From positions 79,381,278-79,445,277 of the forward strand of contig CM043967.1 in the NCBI GenBank assembly GCA_014529385.2: a stretch of DNA of 64,000 nt, written 5' to 3'. The DNA is from Adiantum capillus-veneris (taxonomy: Eukaryota > Streptophyta > Polypodiopsida > Polypodiales > Pteridaceae). How positions within the stretch are numbered: the first letter of the stretch is position 1; every line of letters begins with the position of its first letter. Below, piece after piece: positions 34,861-47,027 of the stretch. A model generated the notes under the pieces. That model was not told the DNA's origin and made no database searches. It saw only the letters and a program-made list of their open reading frames with translations. Both the position numbers and the translations under genes were made by a program.

Positions 34861-35903
34861 TCGTCTTCGAGTACCTTCTGCTTCGAGCTTCAAGCTTCGA
34901 GATTCGGGATGCAGGTTGCAGATTACAGGTTACAGGTTACACGTTACAGGTTATAGGGACAGGTACAAGTGATTCACATAGGTACAGGTAGTTGGAATAT
35001 AGTGATCTACTAGCAGTGATGTCACTTGCAGTTGATGTGGGTATGCATCACTTGGCGCCTGTTTGAGCGCATTGTTTGCTGGATTGTACGTTACTTGTGG
35101 AAACTGCCATTGTACGCATTTGTGGAGCCATACTTGGTTGTATTTGGCAGTCCCAGCCATTTCTGAGACTTGGTCTGGAAGATAGTCATTTTTGAGACTT
35201 GACTATACGCGATTTGCATTAGCCTTCGTGTGAGGGTCGATAGCGTGAGGTTTTTATTGAGCTGGGGGATTCTCAAATGTAGAGATCCTTTCGGTGATAC
35301 AGGTAGCTAGAACACCCTTTTTGTGACCTCGCCATAGGCTATGTACTAGTGAGTCCTACTTGATGCTCGTGTTCTATTGTTGACAGTTTATGCATACATA
35401 TACAGTCCATATTTTGGGTTCCTACTGCTCTACTTCTGGGGAAACTCTGTCAAAATTTTTCCAAGTTATGATGACTGGTTTTTTGGTCTTTTGAGCCATT
35501 TATACTGTTATTCTACTGAAATTTTGGCAAAATCTGAGGATAAGACAGGTGTGCTTTCTTGGGAGATGCATGGTTGACTTTAATGGATGATCAAAATGGC
35601 CCTCAATTCACTCCTTTTCATTTAACTCAGAGAATCCAGATTAATGTTCATGTGTCCAGGAAGATTTTTTTCTAGTAGCGTATAGTCTTTATGTTCGGGC
35701 CAAGAAGATTAAGAGAGATCCTAGAATGTCCTTTGCCTGTTGTAATTCCGATGATCAACTATGAAAACTCATTTGATGTGCATGTGTTTGTCCTTATCTA
35801 AAGTTGAGCTCCATTGAAGTTTCTGGGGTTTGAGTAGTGAAAAGTTTTGGGTTCTTGCACGTGTGTTCGAAGAGTTTCTCAAAGCATTGTAACTTGGGTA
35901 GCC
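34861..35903 (+). other. leader of the gag-only element
   Basis: Noncoding leader of about 1 kb. At 34911-34990 it has short tandem units of 'acaggtt' and 'ggtacagg' type. No other feature seen. Confidence 0.6.
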
Positions 35904-37807
35904 ATGGCTTTCTCTTATCCAGAGTTTCATGGAAGAAGTGGTGAAGATGCGGAAGACTTTCTGGAGCAAGTCGAGGTGGCATGCCATTAGGAAAAATTTG
36001 GACTCACAAAGGGGCCCTTTAAGGAGTTTGACTTTACCTCTCTCTACCAAAACGGGCGCATGGATAAATTTTTGCAAACCAACTCCAAAGTTGGCGGAGG
36101 TTTGTCAGTGAGAATGTCTTCTTCAAGCTCTATCTACTGATATATAGCACGCCATGAGATTCCTCATATTTTAGAAGATTCTTTTTTTGATTCACTTAGA
36201 TTCCGACAGAGTTGTCACATCATAGGTGAATTAAAAAAAGAATCTTTTAAAATATGAGGAATCTCATGGCGTGTTATATATCAATAGATAGAGCTTGAAG
36301 AGGAGATTCTAATTGTCAAACCTCCGCCAACTTTGGAGTTTGTTTGCAAAAATTTATCCATGCGCCCGTTTTGGTAGAGAGAGGTAAAGTCAAACTCCTT
36401 AAAGGGCCCCTTTGTGAGTCCAAATTTTGCCTAATGATAAGCAACAATATGTGTGATGAGGACAAGATTTTGAGGCTATTTGGATTGCTTTTGAAAGATG
36501 AGGCCCGTGTTTGGTTCATGGATTTGGAAGCTAAAGAAGCAGTGGCTTCTTCTTATGGTTTGAGTCCTGACAAGTTTATAGAAGCTTTTTTAGAGCGTTT
36601 CCAGGTTTTTGAAGATGAAAATGCAGTATGGAATGAGCTCAATGCTCTTAAGCAAGGTTCTTGTCAAGGTGTTGATACCTATGTACAAGGTTTTATAGAT
36701 TTATGGACTCGTTGGTGTGTTGCTCTTAAGGATGAGACCCCCCCTTGTTCATTGAAGAAAAGTTCTTTTGTTGATGGTTTGTCACCTTGGTTGCGGTTCG
36801 AGGTTGAGTTGAAGACGCCCGAGTCTTTTGAAGATGCGGTATACATTGCAAAACACAAGGAATGGAAGTTTAAGCGTCTTGAGGAACATGGTATTAGTAC
36901 AGGTATACATGTGCAAGATGGATTTGACATGGAAGATGAAGTTAAGCCTAAGCAGGTGAAAAGTAGCCTATCATATGATGTTTCTCGTTTCTTCCCAAGG
37001 TCTATTGTGAAGCGTAAAGAGGTCTTGCAGGTTGACAGGTTTATGGAAGAGCCTAAAGAGGTGAGTAATGCTTTGGATACAGGATTGAAAAGTCTTGAAG
37101 AGGATGCACTGGCATTGGTTATTGATGATGAGCACGTATCTTTGGATACTAGTTCCTTGGAAATTAGGGAAGAGGGCAAGGTTGAGAGCCATTTTGTGGA
37201 TTTGTTGGATGTGGAGCCTGTTTTGAAGCCATATTTTGATGTATGTACAGTGATTGAACCGATTTGTGAGCATGATTGTGGTTTAGAGCAGGGATCTGTA
37301 TTCTTGGAGACTGATGAACCCATGCTAGAAGCTATGGATAGTGGTGCTAGCCATGATTATGATGTGGAAAAAGTTATGTGTGATGATGAGTATGCTTATG
37401 ATGATCAGAAGGATTTTGGCATATATGAGTCCAATCTCAACTATGTGGATGCCTATGCTAGGGATATGTGTGCTACGGGGATACTTTTGTGCTTTGGATA
37501 TCAACAACTTTACCTTCACACAATGCTTTTAGCTACTTGGGTGCATGATTTGCAGGTTGTTGCTATGGCTGGTGAAGCCAAGATGCCAGGTGATGAGTCA
37601 CTTGAGTTGTCTCTATCGGTCGGGTTGAATGTGGCATGCAATATTTATGCTTTTGGAACTCCAGACAAGGCGGATGTGTTAGTTGGATATGCCTATGGTG
37701 CATTTTGGTTGATTGTTGACAAATGTAGGTGTGGTATTATGATTATTCTTGTGAATAAGGCAATATGCCTTTGGCCTTTTGATACAGGTGGAATGAGCAT
37801 CTACTAG
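35904..37807 (+). pseudogene. gag of the gag-only element, split by a foldback insertion
   Basis: The start ATG at 35904 opens MAFSYPEFHGRSGEDAEDFL and is cut at about 35985. The frame resumes after the insertion at about 36430 and runs to 37807. It includes the gag core (DEDKILRLFGLLLKDEARVW; WNELNALKQGSCQGVDTYV; SPWLRFEVELKTPESFED). The C-terminal half is acidic and unlike protease or RT. gag would form particles around element RNA. The N-terminal GEDAE matches the GEDAE of the Tat-like gag at 20132. The open frame does start earlier, at 36344, but that part comes from the inserted foldback arm. Confidence 0.8.
35980..36435. mobile_element. foldback element with arms of about 200 bp inside gag
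   Basis: The left arm (about 35980-36195) and right arm (about 36225-36435) are reverse complements over most of their length. Both contain the same short peptide coding text in opposite strands (MQKFIHAPVLVERGKVKLL). The spacer is about 30 bp. Ends are cattagg...cctaatg. I find no clear target duplication because the palindrome reaches the border. Confidence 0.85.
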
Positions 37808-37858
37808 TGCTGCTGCTGAGCATGAATGCTCTAGCAGGCTAGGGGGTGGGCAAATTAT

Positions 37859-38800
37859 GTCAGGAGTTTTTTGGAGCAAGGGATTGCGCATATGTACATA
37901 CACATGCAGGGTGCATCGAATAAAGGTTTGCCCATTTTCCATAGCCAGGTGGTTATGTGGGGCCCACATGTGTACAGGTAGGACAGGATATACATAGTCC
38001 ATCGATTTTCATCGTTACCAGTACTAGTGTGTTTTTCTACAATAATGAGGAGTTGGTAGCGCATAAAAATTCTCGAGGAAGCTATCCGCGGGCGGACGAC
38101 ATGAGGTAAGCAGGTGCGTCAGATGGCATCTAGTGGCGTCAGGACGTCGAATGGGGTCAATACTTGCACGTGGATGAGTACGGACACAACGTGGATGTTT
38201 TCTTGTGATAATTATGCAGAAAGGTCGTCATGAGGACCATATTTTGGGGTCACTTCACGTGGTGGTGGGATGAATTATTGGAAAAAGTTGAGTGCCAAGT
38301 GTGCGGATGATGCAAAAAGGTGACAACTATGCACTGCGAGGTCAGTTTTTGGCCTGTTCGGGGTCCGTTTGAGATCATCTAAAAGGCCAAGGGTGCCCAA
38401 CTAATAAAGCTAAGTGTGTGAACTGAAAAACAGAGAGAAGACCAGAAAAAACGTGGAGAAGAGAGGAGGAACAGCCGCAGGTGTGTTTTTGGGGTTTTTG
38501 GAGCCTGTTTTGGCCGTAAACTGCTCATCCGAGGTCGGATTTGAGCACTTTGACATTGTAGACTGAGGTTTTGGGCCGTTCCGGACGGGATGGCGCTGTC
38601 CATTTTGCCAAATTTCTCACTCTTTTCCTGCTGTTTTGGCTGTGTAAGTTTCTCCTATGAGTGAAGTTTCTGCTCCAGTTTGTGATTGTATCTGGCTTAT
38701 TTTACTCATATTGTGTGAGCTATTTTCCCCATTGGTGTTGGCCCAAGCTCATTTGTATCTAAACATCATAAATTCTCCTCTTTTGAGCTGAGTTTTTTGG

Positions 38801-38831
<31 letters not shown>

Positions 38832-39004
38832 TGTGGAGTGGGCAAGTGGATAGTCTCTCTCCTCTCACTCCAGAGGTGTGTTCCCTGTCTCGGCCAGGTG
38901 TGTTGTGTAAGCCGAGTGGTGCCCCATAGTGTGTGTGTGTATCTTCCCAAGAGTGTGTGTCGGGTTGTTATAGAGGCGTTCTGTGTGTTTCCATCCCGCT
39001 CACA
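37859..39004 (+). repeat. 3' LTR of the gag-only element
   Basis: 1146 bp starting TGTCAGGAG, the counterpart of TGTTATGAG in the 5' LTR, ending CTCACA exactly where the two copies diverge. Confidence 0.9.
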
Positions 39005-39621
<617 letters not shown>

Positions 39622-42600
39622 AAAGATCACCCATGGAGTAGATAGCTCTACCTGCAAAAGCTTCAACAAACTCATCTACAATTGGACCTGTACCCACATT
39701 GCAAATTGTTACTTTGTTGACTAGTTGCATATCTTGTATAAACCTTAAGGTACCATTTTTCTTTGAAACAGTAAACCATTGATTCGAATATGGTGCACAC
39801 GACGGTTCCAAAATACCCATTCTTATCTTCTCATTAAGCAAATCAATAAGATTTGGTAAGTGAGCTTTAGGATTTGCAATAGCACGTAAACTCCATGGCA
39901 TGTGAGGAATAGTAAATATAACCAACATTTGGATCTACACATCCAATCTCACCTAGTTCAAAGGAAAAATCTTTACCATGTTTTGTCAGCATCTCTTGAA
40001 AACATTTGATCTCCTCATAAGAAAGGAAACCATCTTCTCCAATCTCTAACTGCTTCAACGTCTCTTCAGTATGCCCAATGCCTTTGGATTTCTAAGCATA
40101 GATTGATGAAAAGCTTTCTTTATCACTTCATCACTCCCTTTTGGCAAGGGTGAAGCCAGTAGCTTCACCTTCTTTGTGTCATTCTTGTACTTTGTCTCTA
40201 CTTGGACTTCAATTTTGTCACCTAAATCCTCCTTTATAAGTGTCAACAATTCATAAACATCCATTGAATGCACTTTCACAATATTGGCTCCACTTTGTAG
40301 TCTGTATTGGTTGATCTCCTCCAGCTTTGACATAATATCCACAGAAGAAACCTCCTCAAAAATTCTTGAAATAACATCATCTAGTTCAAGCACATTACAA
40401 CCCTGCAAGTCACTTTGAATATCTGAAACATATTTCTGTTCCCATTGAGGTATTTTCACATAAGAAACCTCTTCAAAGATTCTTGAAATAACATCATCTA
40501 GTTCAAGCACATTACAACCCTGCAAGTCACTTTGAATACCTGAAACATATTTCAGTTCCCATTTATGTAGCTTTGTATGACATTGAACCCAAAACCCCTG
40601 AAGAGAAAGCTTCTCTTTGTGACAACTTTCCCCCATCCTTGCCACCATAGTCCTACTTTATAGTGGAACTCAAAGAAAATCTTAGGAAAACCTGTGTTCT
40701 TTGAATTCCTTACGTATCTTTGGCAATGGATGGTCATGTAAACTATCTTTGTTCCTGGCATGGTTAACACACAATCAAAAACTGAACATCTCTTTTACCA
40801 TCTCGTCTTTGGATCCTTGCATAAGCTAAACCATCATCTAGCACCTTTGTTTCTATGCGCACAACCGTATGTATGGCTGTCCTAATATGAGTGGATAAAA
40901 GGAATGTTCCTATATAACAAAAATTTGTTCATCACAAATATCCCCAATAGTTACCTTTAAATTTTCACATGCACCATAAAGGTCACCTGGAAGCATGTTA
41001 GTAGCTTGAATCAGCCAACCATGATCCACATCAATCGGCCATTTTCCATTCTAGTGCAAGCTTTTTGACATAACATTGATTTCTGAGCCGTGATCCACAA
41101 GTGCTAAAATTGGCTCTTCAATGTCACCAAGCTTCACAATAGTTTTTGCCGTTGCTCTAGCCCAAAGAGTCCTTGAAAAGGTGACTCCTAGGCACTATCT
41201 CTTCATCTTCATTATCATTAAAATGAACATGTCTTACCTTAGGTATAATTGGATTTGGCTCTTGATCTTCAAATACTTCTTCAATAGCATCTAACAGTGA
41301 CTCAATGGAATAATTCACTTGGCTCTTAATTGTATCAGACTCTTGTTCACTCGGTATCTTGCATTTTACCTTGATAATGTCAAATTATCTCCTCATGAAA
41401 TTCACACTTTGCAATTCCCAAGATGTCACCGAATGTGAGCTCCATCTTGCTATTGAGAATGTGCTCTTCAACAACTTTATTTAAATAGCCAGTTCAATGT
41501 CACATTTCAACTTTTAAGAAGGTCCTCTAGGTTTACCTTAATTTTTGTCCTTTGGTACTTCTTCCATAACCACTTCAGAGGTAGGTTTGGAAGCATATCC
41601 AACATCTTTCTTACTGCTAGATCTAGTCGCCCTTTTTGATGCCCTTGCATTATCTTCATCTCTTTTACGCTTCTCTTCCACCCTGGCTTCATTAGCTTGA
41701 GACTTGGCAATGAATGCATATACAAAAAGTGAATCCACTGGATCAGTCCACCCAGTAGCTTCTGGACTGCAATTCCCAGCCTTGGATAATTTTCCACAAG
41801 GCACCTTACCTGTCTCTGCTCTCTTCAAAGCATAAGGCCAATGATCACCAATAACTCGCAAACCATCATTATCAGCTTTATTATATACCTACAATCCATA
41901 TGTAGCTGCCTCTACAAGAGCAACATTATGTTGTATCTCCTCAACTAGCTTCTTCATACTACCTCTTCCAAAATTCAGGCGGAGCAGCTTACTTGTTGCC
42001 CTGAGATGTATCTTCTTGTCGTTCCAAAAAATCACATTTTTCTTGCAACCTTCATTAAAATCTTCACAATCTTTGCGTTCATTTTCTTCACTATCACACC
42101 ACATGGAGTGGTCATCTTGTTTTTTTTGTGGAGGCCTCCTTTGGTTCTGAAATGGAACCCTTTCCACCTAAATATTTAAGTGTAACAGCTTTTAAATTCA
42201 AAGGTAACTCTTGATTACCTTTTACCAGCTCATCCACAAAAGGCTCCTCCAATTTATATTTTGAAGTGGTCGACTTCTCCTTGATTTCTTCTTCATTTGT
42301 CTCTATGGAATCAGCCACAATCATTTTTTCCACCCTCATCTGCCGCTTCATGATCATATTTAACTGATTCAAGTACCAATTTCCAATCATAAGTTAAGCC
42401 TAATTCCCTTGTTGAATATTCAAGTAGCTGCATCAAGCTCTTTTGAATTCGTGGATCAGCAACTTTGACAAATAACTCCACCCGTTCAAGGTCAATGATC
42501 GTTGATCTACTGTAGACAATTGTTCCAACTTCTTTTCAAATTCTTGTTGTAGCTCTCATGCGGATAAGCCCTTATTCTTTAGCTGTATCCACTTCATAAA

Positions 42601-42990
42601 AAAATGTTTGGTTACTCTTCGAGAATCTTCAAGAAAATACTCCTCTTGCAAAGCTTTCTCAAAACCCAGTCAATTTTTTCCTTAGAGCAGCTTGTATCTC
42701 GCCAATTCGAGCCCTAAGTTTAGGCATGACAATCAAATGAAACCCTTCGATTGCATCATGATCATCAATTCCATTATCTTCCATCAATTTCTCATACATC
42801 CTACACAATAGGGAAATATCTCGACCTTCAAACCTCTGTAATTTATCTCTAACTGCTTGTCAGGTTTTTTGAATCCGCTTTTTCAAGTTGTATTATTGTT
42901 GCACACTCTGTTGTTGTTGAATGTATGCGGAAAATTGTTGCATCATCTATTGCATGGGAGCCTCTTGCGGTGTAGCCATCTCTCCCTACT
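39622..42990 (-). mobile_element. decayed Ty3/gypsy element, gag to partial RT
   Basis: Minus strand. gag-like text begins near 42979 and includes WCDSEENERKDCEDF and LLRLNFGRGSMKKLVEE at 42120-41940. A retroviral-type protease is readable near 41150-40950, with LALVDHGSEINVMS and YPLILGQPYI, broken by stops. A linker at 40648-40055 carries a 39-codon duplication. RT begins at about 39890: RMGILEPSCAPYSNQW, SKKNGTLRFIQDMQLVNKVT and AIYSMGDLY, then the element is cut at about 39622 before the catalytic YxDD. The protease and RT resemble a gypsy group distinct from the Tat-like element. Several frameshifts: inactive. Confidence 0.75.
40384..40610 (-). repeat. in-frame internal duplication in the gypsy linker
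   Basis: The block YVS-IQSDLQGCNVLELDDVIS plus RIFEEVS occurs twice in succession in one frame, about 117 bp per unit. The two copies differ by only a few bases. Confidence 0.85.
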
Positions 42991-43077
42991 ACAAATTTTC
43001 CACCCCAGCTTGCTTCATCAAAGATGTCAAGGGATAGGGATCAGGAGATGATCCGAGGAGGCACGGGGCCTCTGGCT

Positions 43078-43078
<1 letters not shown>

Positions 43079-43159
<81 letters not shown>
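43079..43159. repeat. (GA)n tract
   Basis: About 80 bp of GA in the probable leader of the decayed gypsy element; it produces spurious serine-leucine ORFs on the minus strand. Confidence 0.95.
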
Positions 43160-43161
<2 letters not shown>

Positions 43162-43559
43162 AATACCAGATAACCCACAATAGACACCTTAAAAACTTGA
43201 AACCGATAGCAATCATTTGGAATAGAATGTCGTACATATCTTGCAGTCATTGTTTAATTCCAAGAAAATGGTAATCTTTATACATGTTGGTCATCATGGA
43301 AGCGGAGCAGCACCACATCACAAGGGTTGTTACGTTTGCACTGGTGCCTGCTTTATTGAACTCAGTCAGTTCAACTACTATTTTCTTGATGAGGGCTAAC
43401 TCATTAGCAGGGGTCTCGTGTTGATTAGTGTTGTCCTAACTGGTGCCATCAATGCTCCTTGAAGCCTTGTTCTAGAACTAATTAGCCTTGGAAGTTGGGG
43501 TTTACTAGGATGCAAGTGGCCCAATAAAGGAATTGCCAAGCGTACCATGCTTTAAAAAC
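43160..43559. other. no supported gene
   Basis: Spacer between the GA tract and the next ORF; may be gypsy leader. Nothing recognised. Confidence 0.35.
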
Positions 43560-44183
43560 ATTTTGATGTTGTATCTTGACCTTAGTAGTTTTGCTGAATC
43601 AAGCTGGTATGTAATGGTGTAGCCAGATCAATCTTTTCTTTTTCATCTTTCAGGTGTTTGAGCAGCATTGTGAACAACTTTTCACCTACATATTTAGGGT
43701 TGTTCTTCAAACTAAAAGCTTCAATAGTAAATTTGTATACTTGGGAGTACTACAGTGTTGTTTCCGGGACTCCTTGGGCCCCCTTTTTCCTCTTCCTTAA
43801 TGCTTCAGCATCTTCCTTCATATGCCTGCTCACCTCCTCAAATGTGCATGGATTGGCCTTAGGATTATAAGAAATCCTAAGAAACATGCCCCAAAGCCGT
43901 TGCTAAAGCTTTCACTTCCCTCCCATCGATCTTAGCAATGCCACTTTTGACATTAAAGGTGCTGATAACTTGCTTGATAATCTCTGTATCACACCCTTCT
44001 TTGGTAGCTTCCACTACAACCCCTAAATCCTAGAGCTTGAGAAAATTTTTCTGATTAATGTGAAACACATACTTGCCAGTCTTTGTGTAACGCATGATAC
44101 TTTCTTGTTTGGTGTTTTGTGCATGTTCCTGTGTAGTCTGCTCCTCATCTTCCTGCTGAGCTATCTTCTTTGTTTTGGCCATC
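43560..44183 (-). pseudogene. unrecognised broken ORF, about 200 residues
   Basis: ATG at 44183 opens MAKTKKIAQQEDEEQTTQEH, then RYTKTGKYVFHINQKNFLKL, one TAG, and DLGVVVEATKEGCDTEIIKQ. A one- or two-base shift near 43880 moves to a frame reading YNPKANPCTFEEVSRHMKED and KYVGEKLFTMLLKHLKDEKE, with one more TAG, ending near 43560. The composition is soluble, charged and helical. It might be a gag-like or accessory protein of the neighbouring gypsy sequences, or an unrelated gene. I do not recognise it. Confidence 0.45.
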
Positions 44184-44647
44184 CTGGTTTCTTCTGAGTT
44201 CTGCTACGAGATAGATAGAGACAATGCAATGGTGGTCAAAGAAAAACCCGAGAGCTTTGAAGTATCAGGATTAGAGCATGAGAGCGTGAGAGTAGAAGGT
44301 GAAGAAGGTGCCAAGCTGCTAATTTTCTATGTAGATGGTGATGACAAAGAAGGTTGGGGTGCAAAGCTAAGTTGTGCAAGAGCGTGAGCGAGAAGTGAAG
44401 GTTCACGCACCTTTCACAAGTTAATCTTTATATGGACCATGAACGCACCATAACCTTGCTTCCTCGGTATTTGGGTCGTTGTGAGCCACATGTCCTTCAT
44501 GCATTCATCAAGATGCATATGCATTACTTGAATAGTACTGGATTTTCCTAATAATAGCCTTTTACCTTTATGATTTTCAAATGGTACTAATCCTGAGACA
44601 TCTTGTTTCCAAAAAATACTGGGTTCTGCTCCTAAATCAACTGGCTT
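44184..44647. other. no supported gene
   Basis: Upstream side of the unrecognised minus-strand ORF; nothing recognised. Confidence 0.35.
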
Positions 44648-46330
44648 CTAAAACTCTAGCATGATGTGAAATAGATTTAGAGGTTCTTTTTCTAATTTTG
44701 ATCGGAATGCTACCTTTGGTATCACTGGTGTTTCCTCTAATATGGCATAGTATAGATTGATCTTGGTCACATTGTATACTCTAGGGAATAGTAACTTAGA
44801 TAAATATCTTAATCTGACTATGCCATTGGAGAATACCCAATCCACTTCATATGGTCCTGACCAAGCTATTTTCAAATTCAGCTTCTTTGGTCCTAGCTTA
44901 GACTAATATAGCAATACCAAATCTTCCTTTTTGAACTCTTTGACGTTTATCTTGTTGTCATGCCAGTATTCTCATCGTTTCTAAAAAACCATCTATTTGA
45001 GCATAGCTCTCTTCCTGATTTCATCCAACTATAATAGCTCATTCAACCTTTGTTTTAGATTCTTATTAAAATCTATACCATGTTCCACTGCTAATCTAAG
45101 ACTTAGAATAGAAAACTCCATAGAAACTACTAGCTGTGTATCATATACCCTTTTGGAAGGTCTCATTCCAGTAGTAGCCTTGTAGTAGGCAGTCCTATAC
45201 GCCCATACTAGCAATTTGTACCTTTGCATCCCAATGGTATGGTTCCTTCTCTATTATCTTGGTTAGTATAGTCTTTATGGTTTGTTGCTACTTTCTACTT
45301 AGCCATTGCACCTTGGATAATAAGATCATTGATTTCCTATGTTGAATTGAAAATAGCTCTATCACTGTTTCCATAGTATCATTAATGAAATGAGTTCCCT
45401 TCTCTGAAAAAATACCTATAGGATATCCATATCCAGTGCAAATGATATTCTCATATGAGAATAAAATAGTTGACTTGGTGGTATTGTCTGGTAGTACCTT
45501 TGCCTCAACCCACTTGTTGACATAGCATGTAGCCATAATGATAGATTTCCCTTCTCTATTTCCATGGTATCATTAATGAAATGAGTTCCCTTCTCTGAAA
45601 AATTACGTATAGAATATCCATATCCACTGCAAATCATATTCTCATATGAGAATACAATAGTTGACTTGGTAGTATTGTCTGGTAGTACCTTTGCCTTGAC
45701 CCACTTGTTGACATAGCATGTAGCCATAATGACATATTTGTTTTTTTGGGAGTCACCTTCTTGAATGGATCCCCATTTCATAAATACTCGATCCTAGTGG
45801 TTATACTAGAGTCGAACATGTCATATCTACTCTTGTTGGTATGGCCATACGCTAACAAATGTCACATGTTTTGCAGAATTCTTGAACATCTACTATCATA
45901 GTCTGCCACTAGAGGCTGCCTACAAGATTTTCTTATAAGTGATGTCAGTGGAAAATTTTCCACCTGCATCCCCGTTATGAGCCTTTGTGATGACCTTCAT
46001 TCTTCCCGCACACACCTTGGAGGTGCACCAACAACTCCCAGTAGTTGATAAAGCATCTCTCCAATAATGGTGATTTTCAAACTTCTTATAATCAGTGCAT
46101 TCTTCTTTGATTGAGACCACTATTCTAGAAATCCTTCCTTCAAGTGGTAGTCATACACCTATCGCCATTCTGGATCTAGGTCTTCGTCTACTGAGCTCTA
46201 GAAAAGTTCAACATCTAGTGACTTATCTCTTAATGATCTTTTCGAATACCCTTTAGTGCTTCTAGAGAGGAAATCAGCCCCACAATATGTTTTCCCTGGC
46301 TTATGGAATGTCAGAGGAACGGAAATAATA
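44648..46330 (-). mobile_element. Ty3/gypsy fragment, RNase H end to integrase tail
   Basis: Minus strand. The RNase H end is at about 46300-46200 (HKPGKTYCGADFLSRSTKG), a decayed zinc region at 46120-45920, the integrase core at 45781-45288 (MATCYVNKWV; FSEKGTHFINDTME), and the C-terminal part at 45229-44648 (LLVWAYRTAYYKATTGMRPS; WSGPYEVDWVFSNGIVRLRY). In the core the Asp expected before Y-x-x-KW reads Cys, so catalysis is lost. A core segment is duplicated in tandem. No LTR is visible. Confidence 0.75.
45360..45781 (-). repeat. tandem duplication of the gypsy integrase core
   Basis: The block from NKWV-AKVLPDNTTKSTI to FSEKGTHFINDTME occurs twice, at about 45740-45550 and 45520-45360, with a few differences. 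Confidence 0.85.
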
Positions 46331-46444
46331 GAATTACAGAGATAATAGAGATGTGATAAAGAGAGAAGGGGAGATTTCATTGTTGAATAATACAATGTTC
46401 TGATACAATAGGATAATAGTATGATAGGGGGCACACCCCAATGT
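46331..46444. other. junction between gypsy and copia fragments
   Basis: AT-rich, starts near a TGTCAG. It might be a piece of an LTR. The copia RT to its right stops matching at about 46445. Confidence 0.3.
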
Positions 46445-46970
46445 GAGGAGATTGAGCAACTGTGTCAACATGCTTCAAAAACAATGAGTGATCAACAGTA
46501 GACTGTTTAAATCCAATCTTCTTCAAGAATCTGGTTATCTTTTCACACCAAGCTCTAGATGCTTGCTTCAAACCATACAATGCTTTCTTCAACTTACACA
46601 CATAATATAGAAAGTCTGGATGTTGATAACCCTCTGGCTGTATCATATAAACTTCTTCTTCTAAGTCACCATTCAAGAATGCATTATCGACATCCATTTT
46701 TTGTAACTTCCAACTGAACATATTTGCCATTGCTATCACCAATCTGATTGTTGTCATCTTTGCAACTGGACTAAATGTCTCATCATAATCAAGACCTTTC
46801 GTTTGTGCATAACCTTTAGCAACAAGCCTCGCTTTGTATCTTTCCACACTACCATCTGACTTGCACTTGACTTTGTATACCCATTTTGAACCAATTGCTC
46901 TCTTTCTACTTGGCAAGCGAACCAAATCCCAAGTGTCATTCTTCACAAGAGCATCCATCTCATCATCCAT
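46445..46970 (-). pseudogene. copia reverse transcriptase, 5' half
   Basis: The frame opens at about 46970 with MDDEMDALVKNDTWDLVRLP and continues through KWVYKVKCKSDGSVERYKAR, DETFSPVAKMTTIRLV, the copia motif FLNGDLEEEVYMIQPEGY and ALYGLKQASRAW. It stops matching after VDHSLFLKHVDT; the last residues to 46377 are from unrelated sequence. The catalytic YVDD is absent. Confidence 0.9.
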
Positions 46971-47027
46971 AGCTGACTCCCATTCTGATTTTCCAATTTC
47001 CTCTTGAAAACATGTAGGCTCTTTATG

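Larger units (their letters stand above)
33707..39004 (+). mobile_element. non-autonomous gag-only LTR retrotransposon, TSD GCGT
   Basis: LTRs of 1130 bp (33707-34836) and 1146 bp (37859-39004) start TGT and end CTCACA. GCGT flanks both sides (33703-33706 and 39005-39008). A primer binding site starts six bases after the 5' LTR, and a purine run AGGGGGTGGG precedes the 3' LTR. The only recognisable protein is gag; there is no protease, RT, RNase H or integrase. This is the layout of a LARD-type element that needs another element's enzymes. Confidence 0.9.

Noticed and set aside
36679-37323. 214-codon minus-strand ORF
   Set aside because: Antisense to gag of the gag-only element; serine-rich shadow.
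33707-39004. Two copies of the 33.7-34.8 kb segment taken at first as a segmental duplication
   Set aside because: TG...CA ends, a primer site, a purine tract and the GCGT duplication show they are LTRs.
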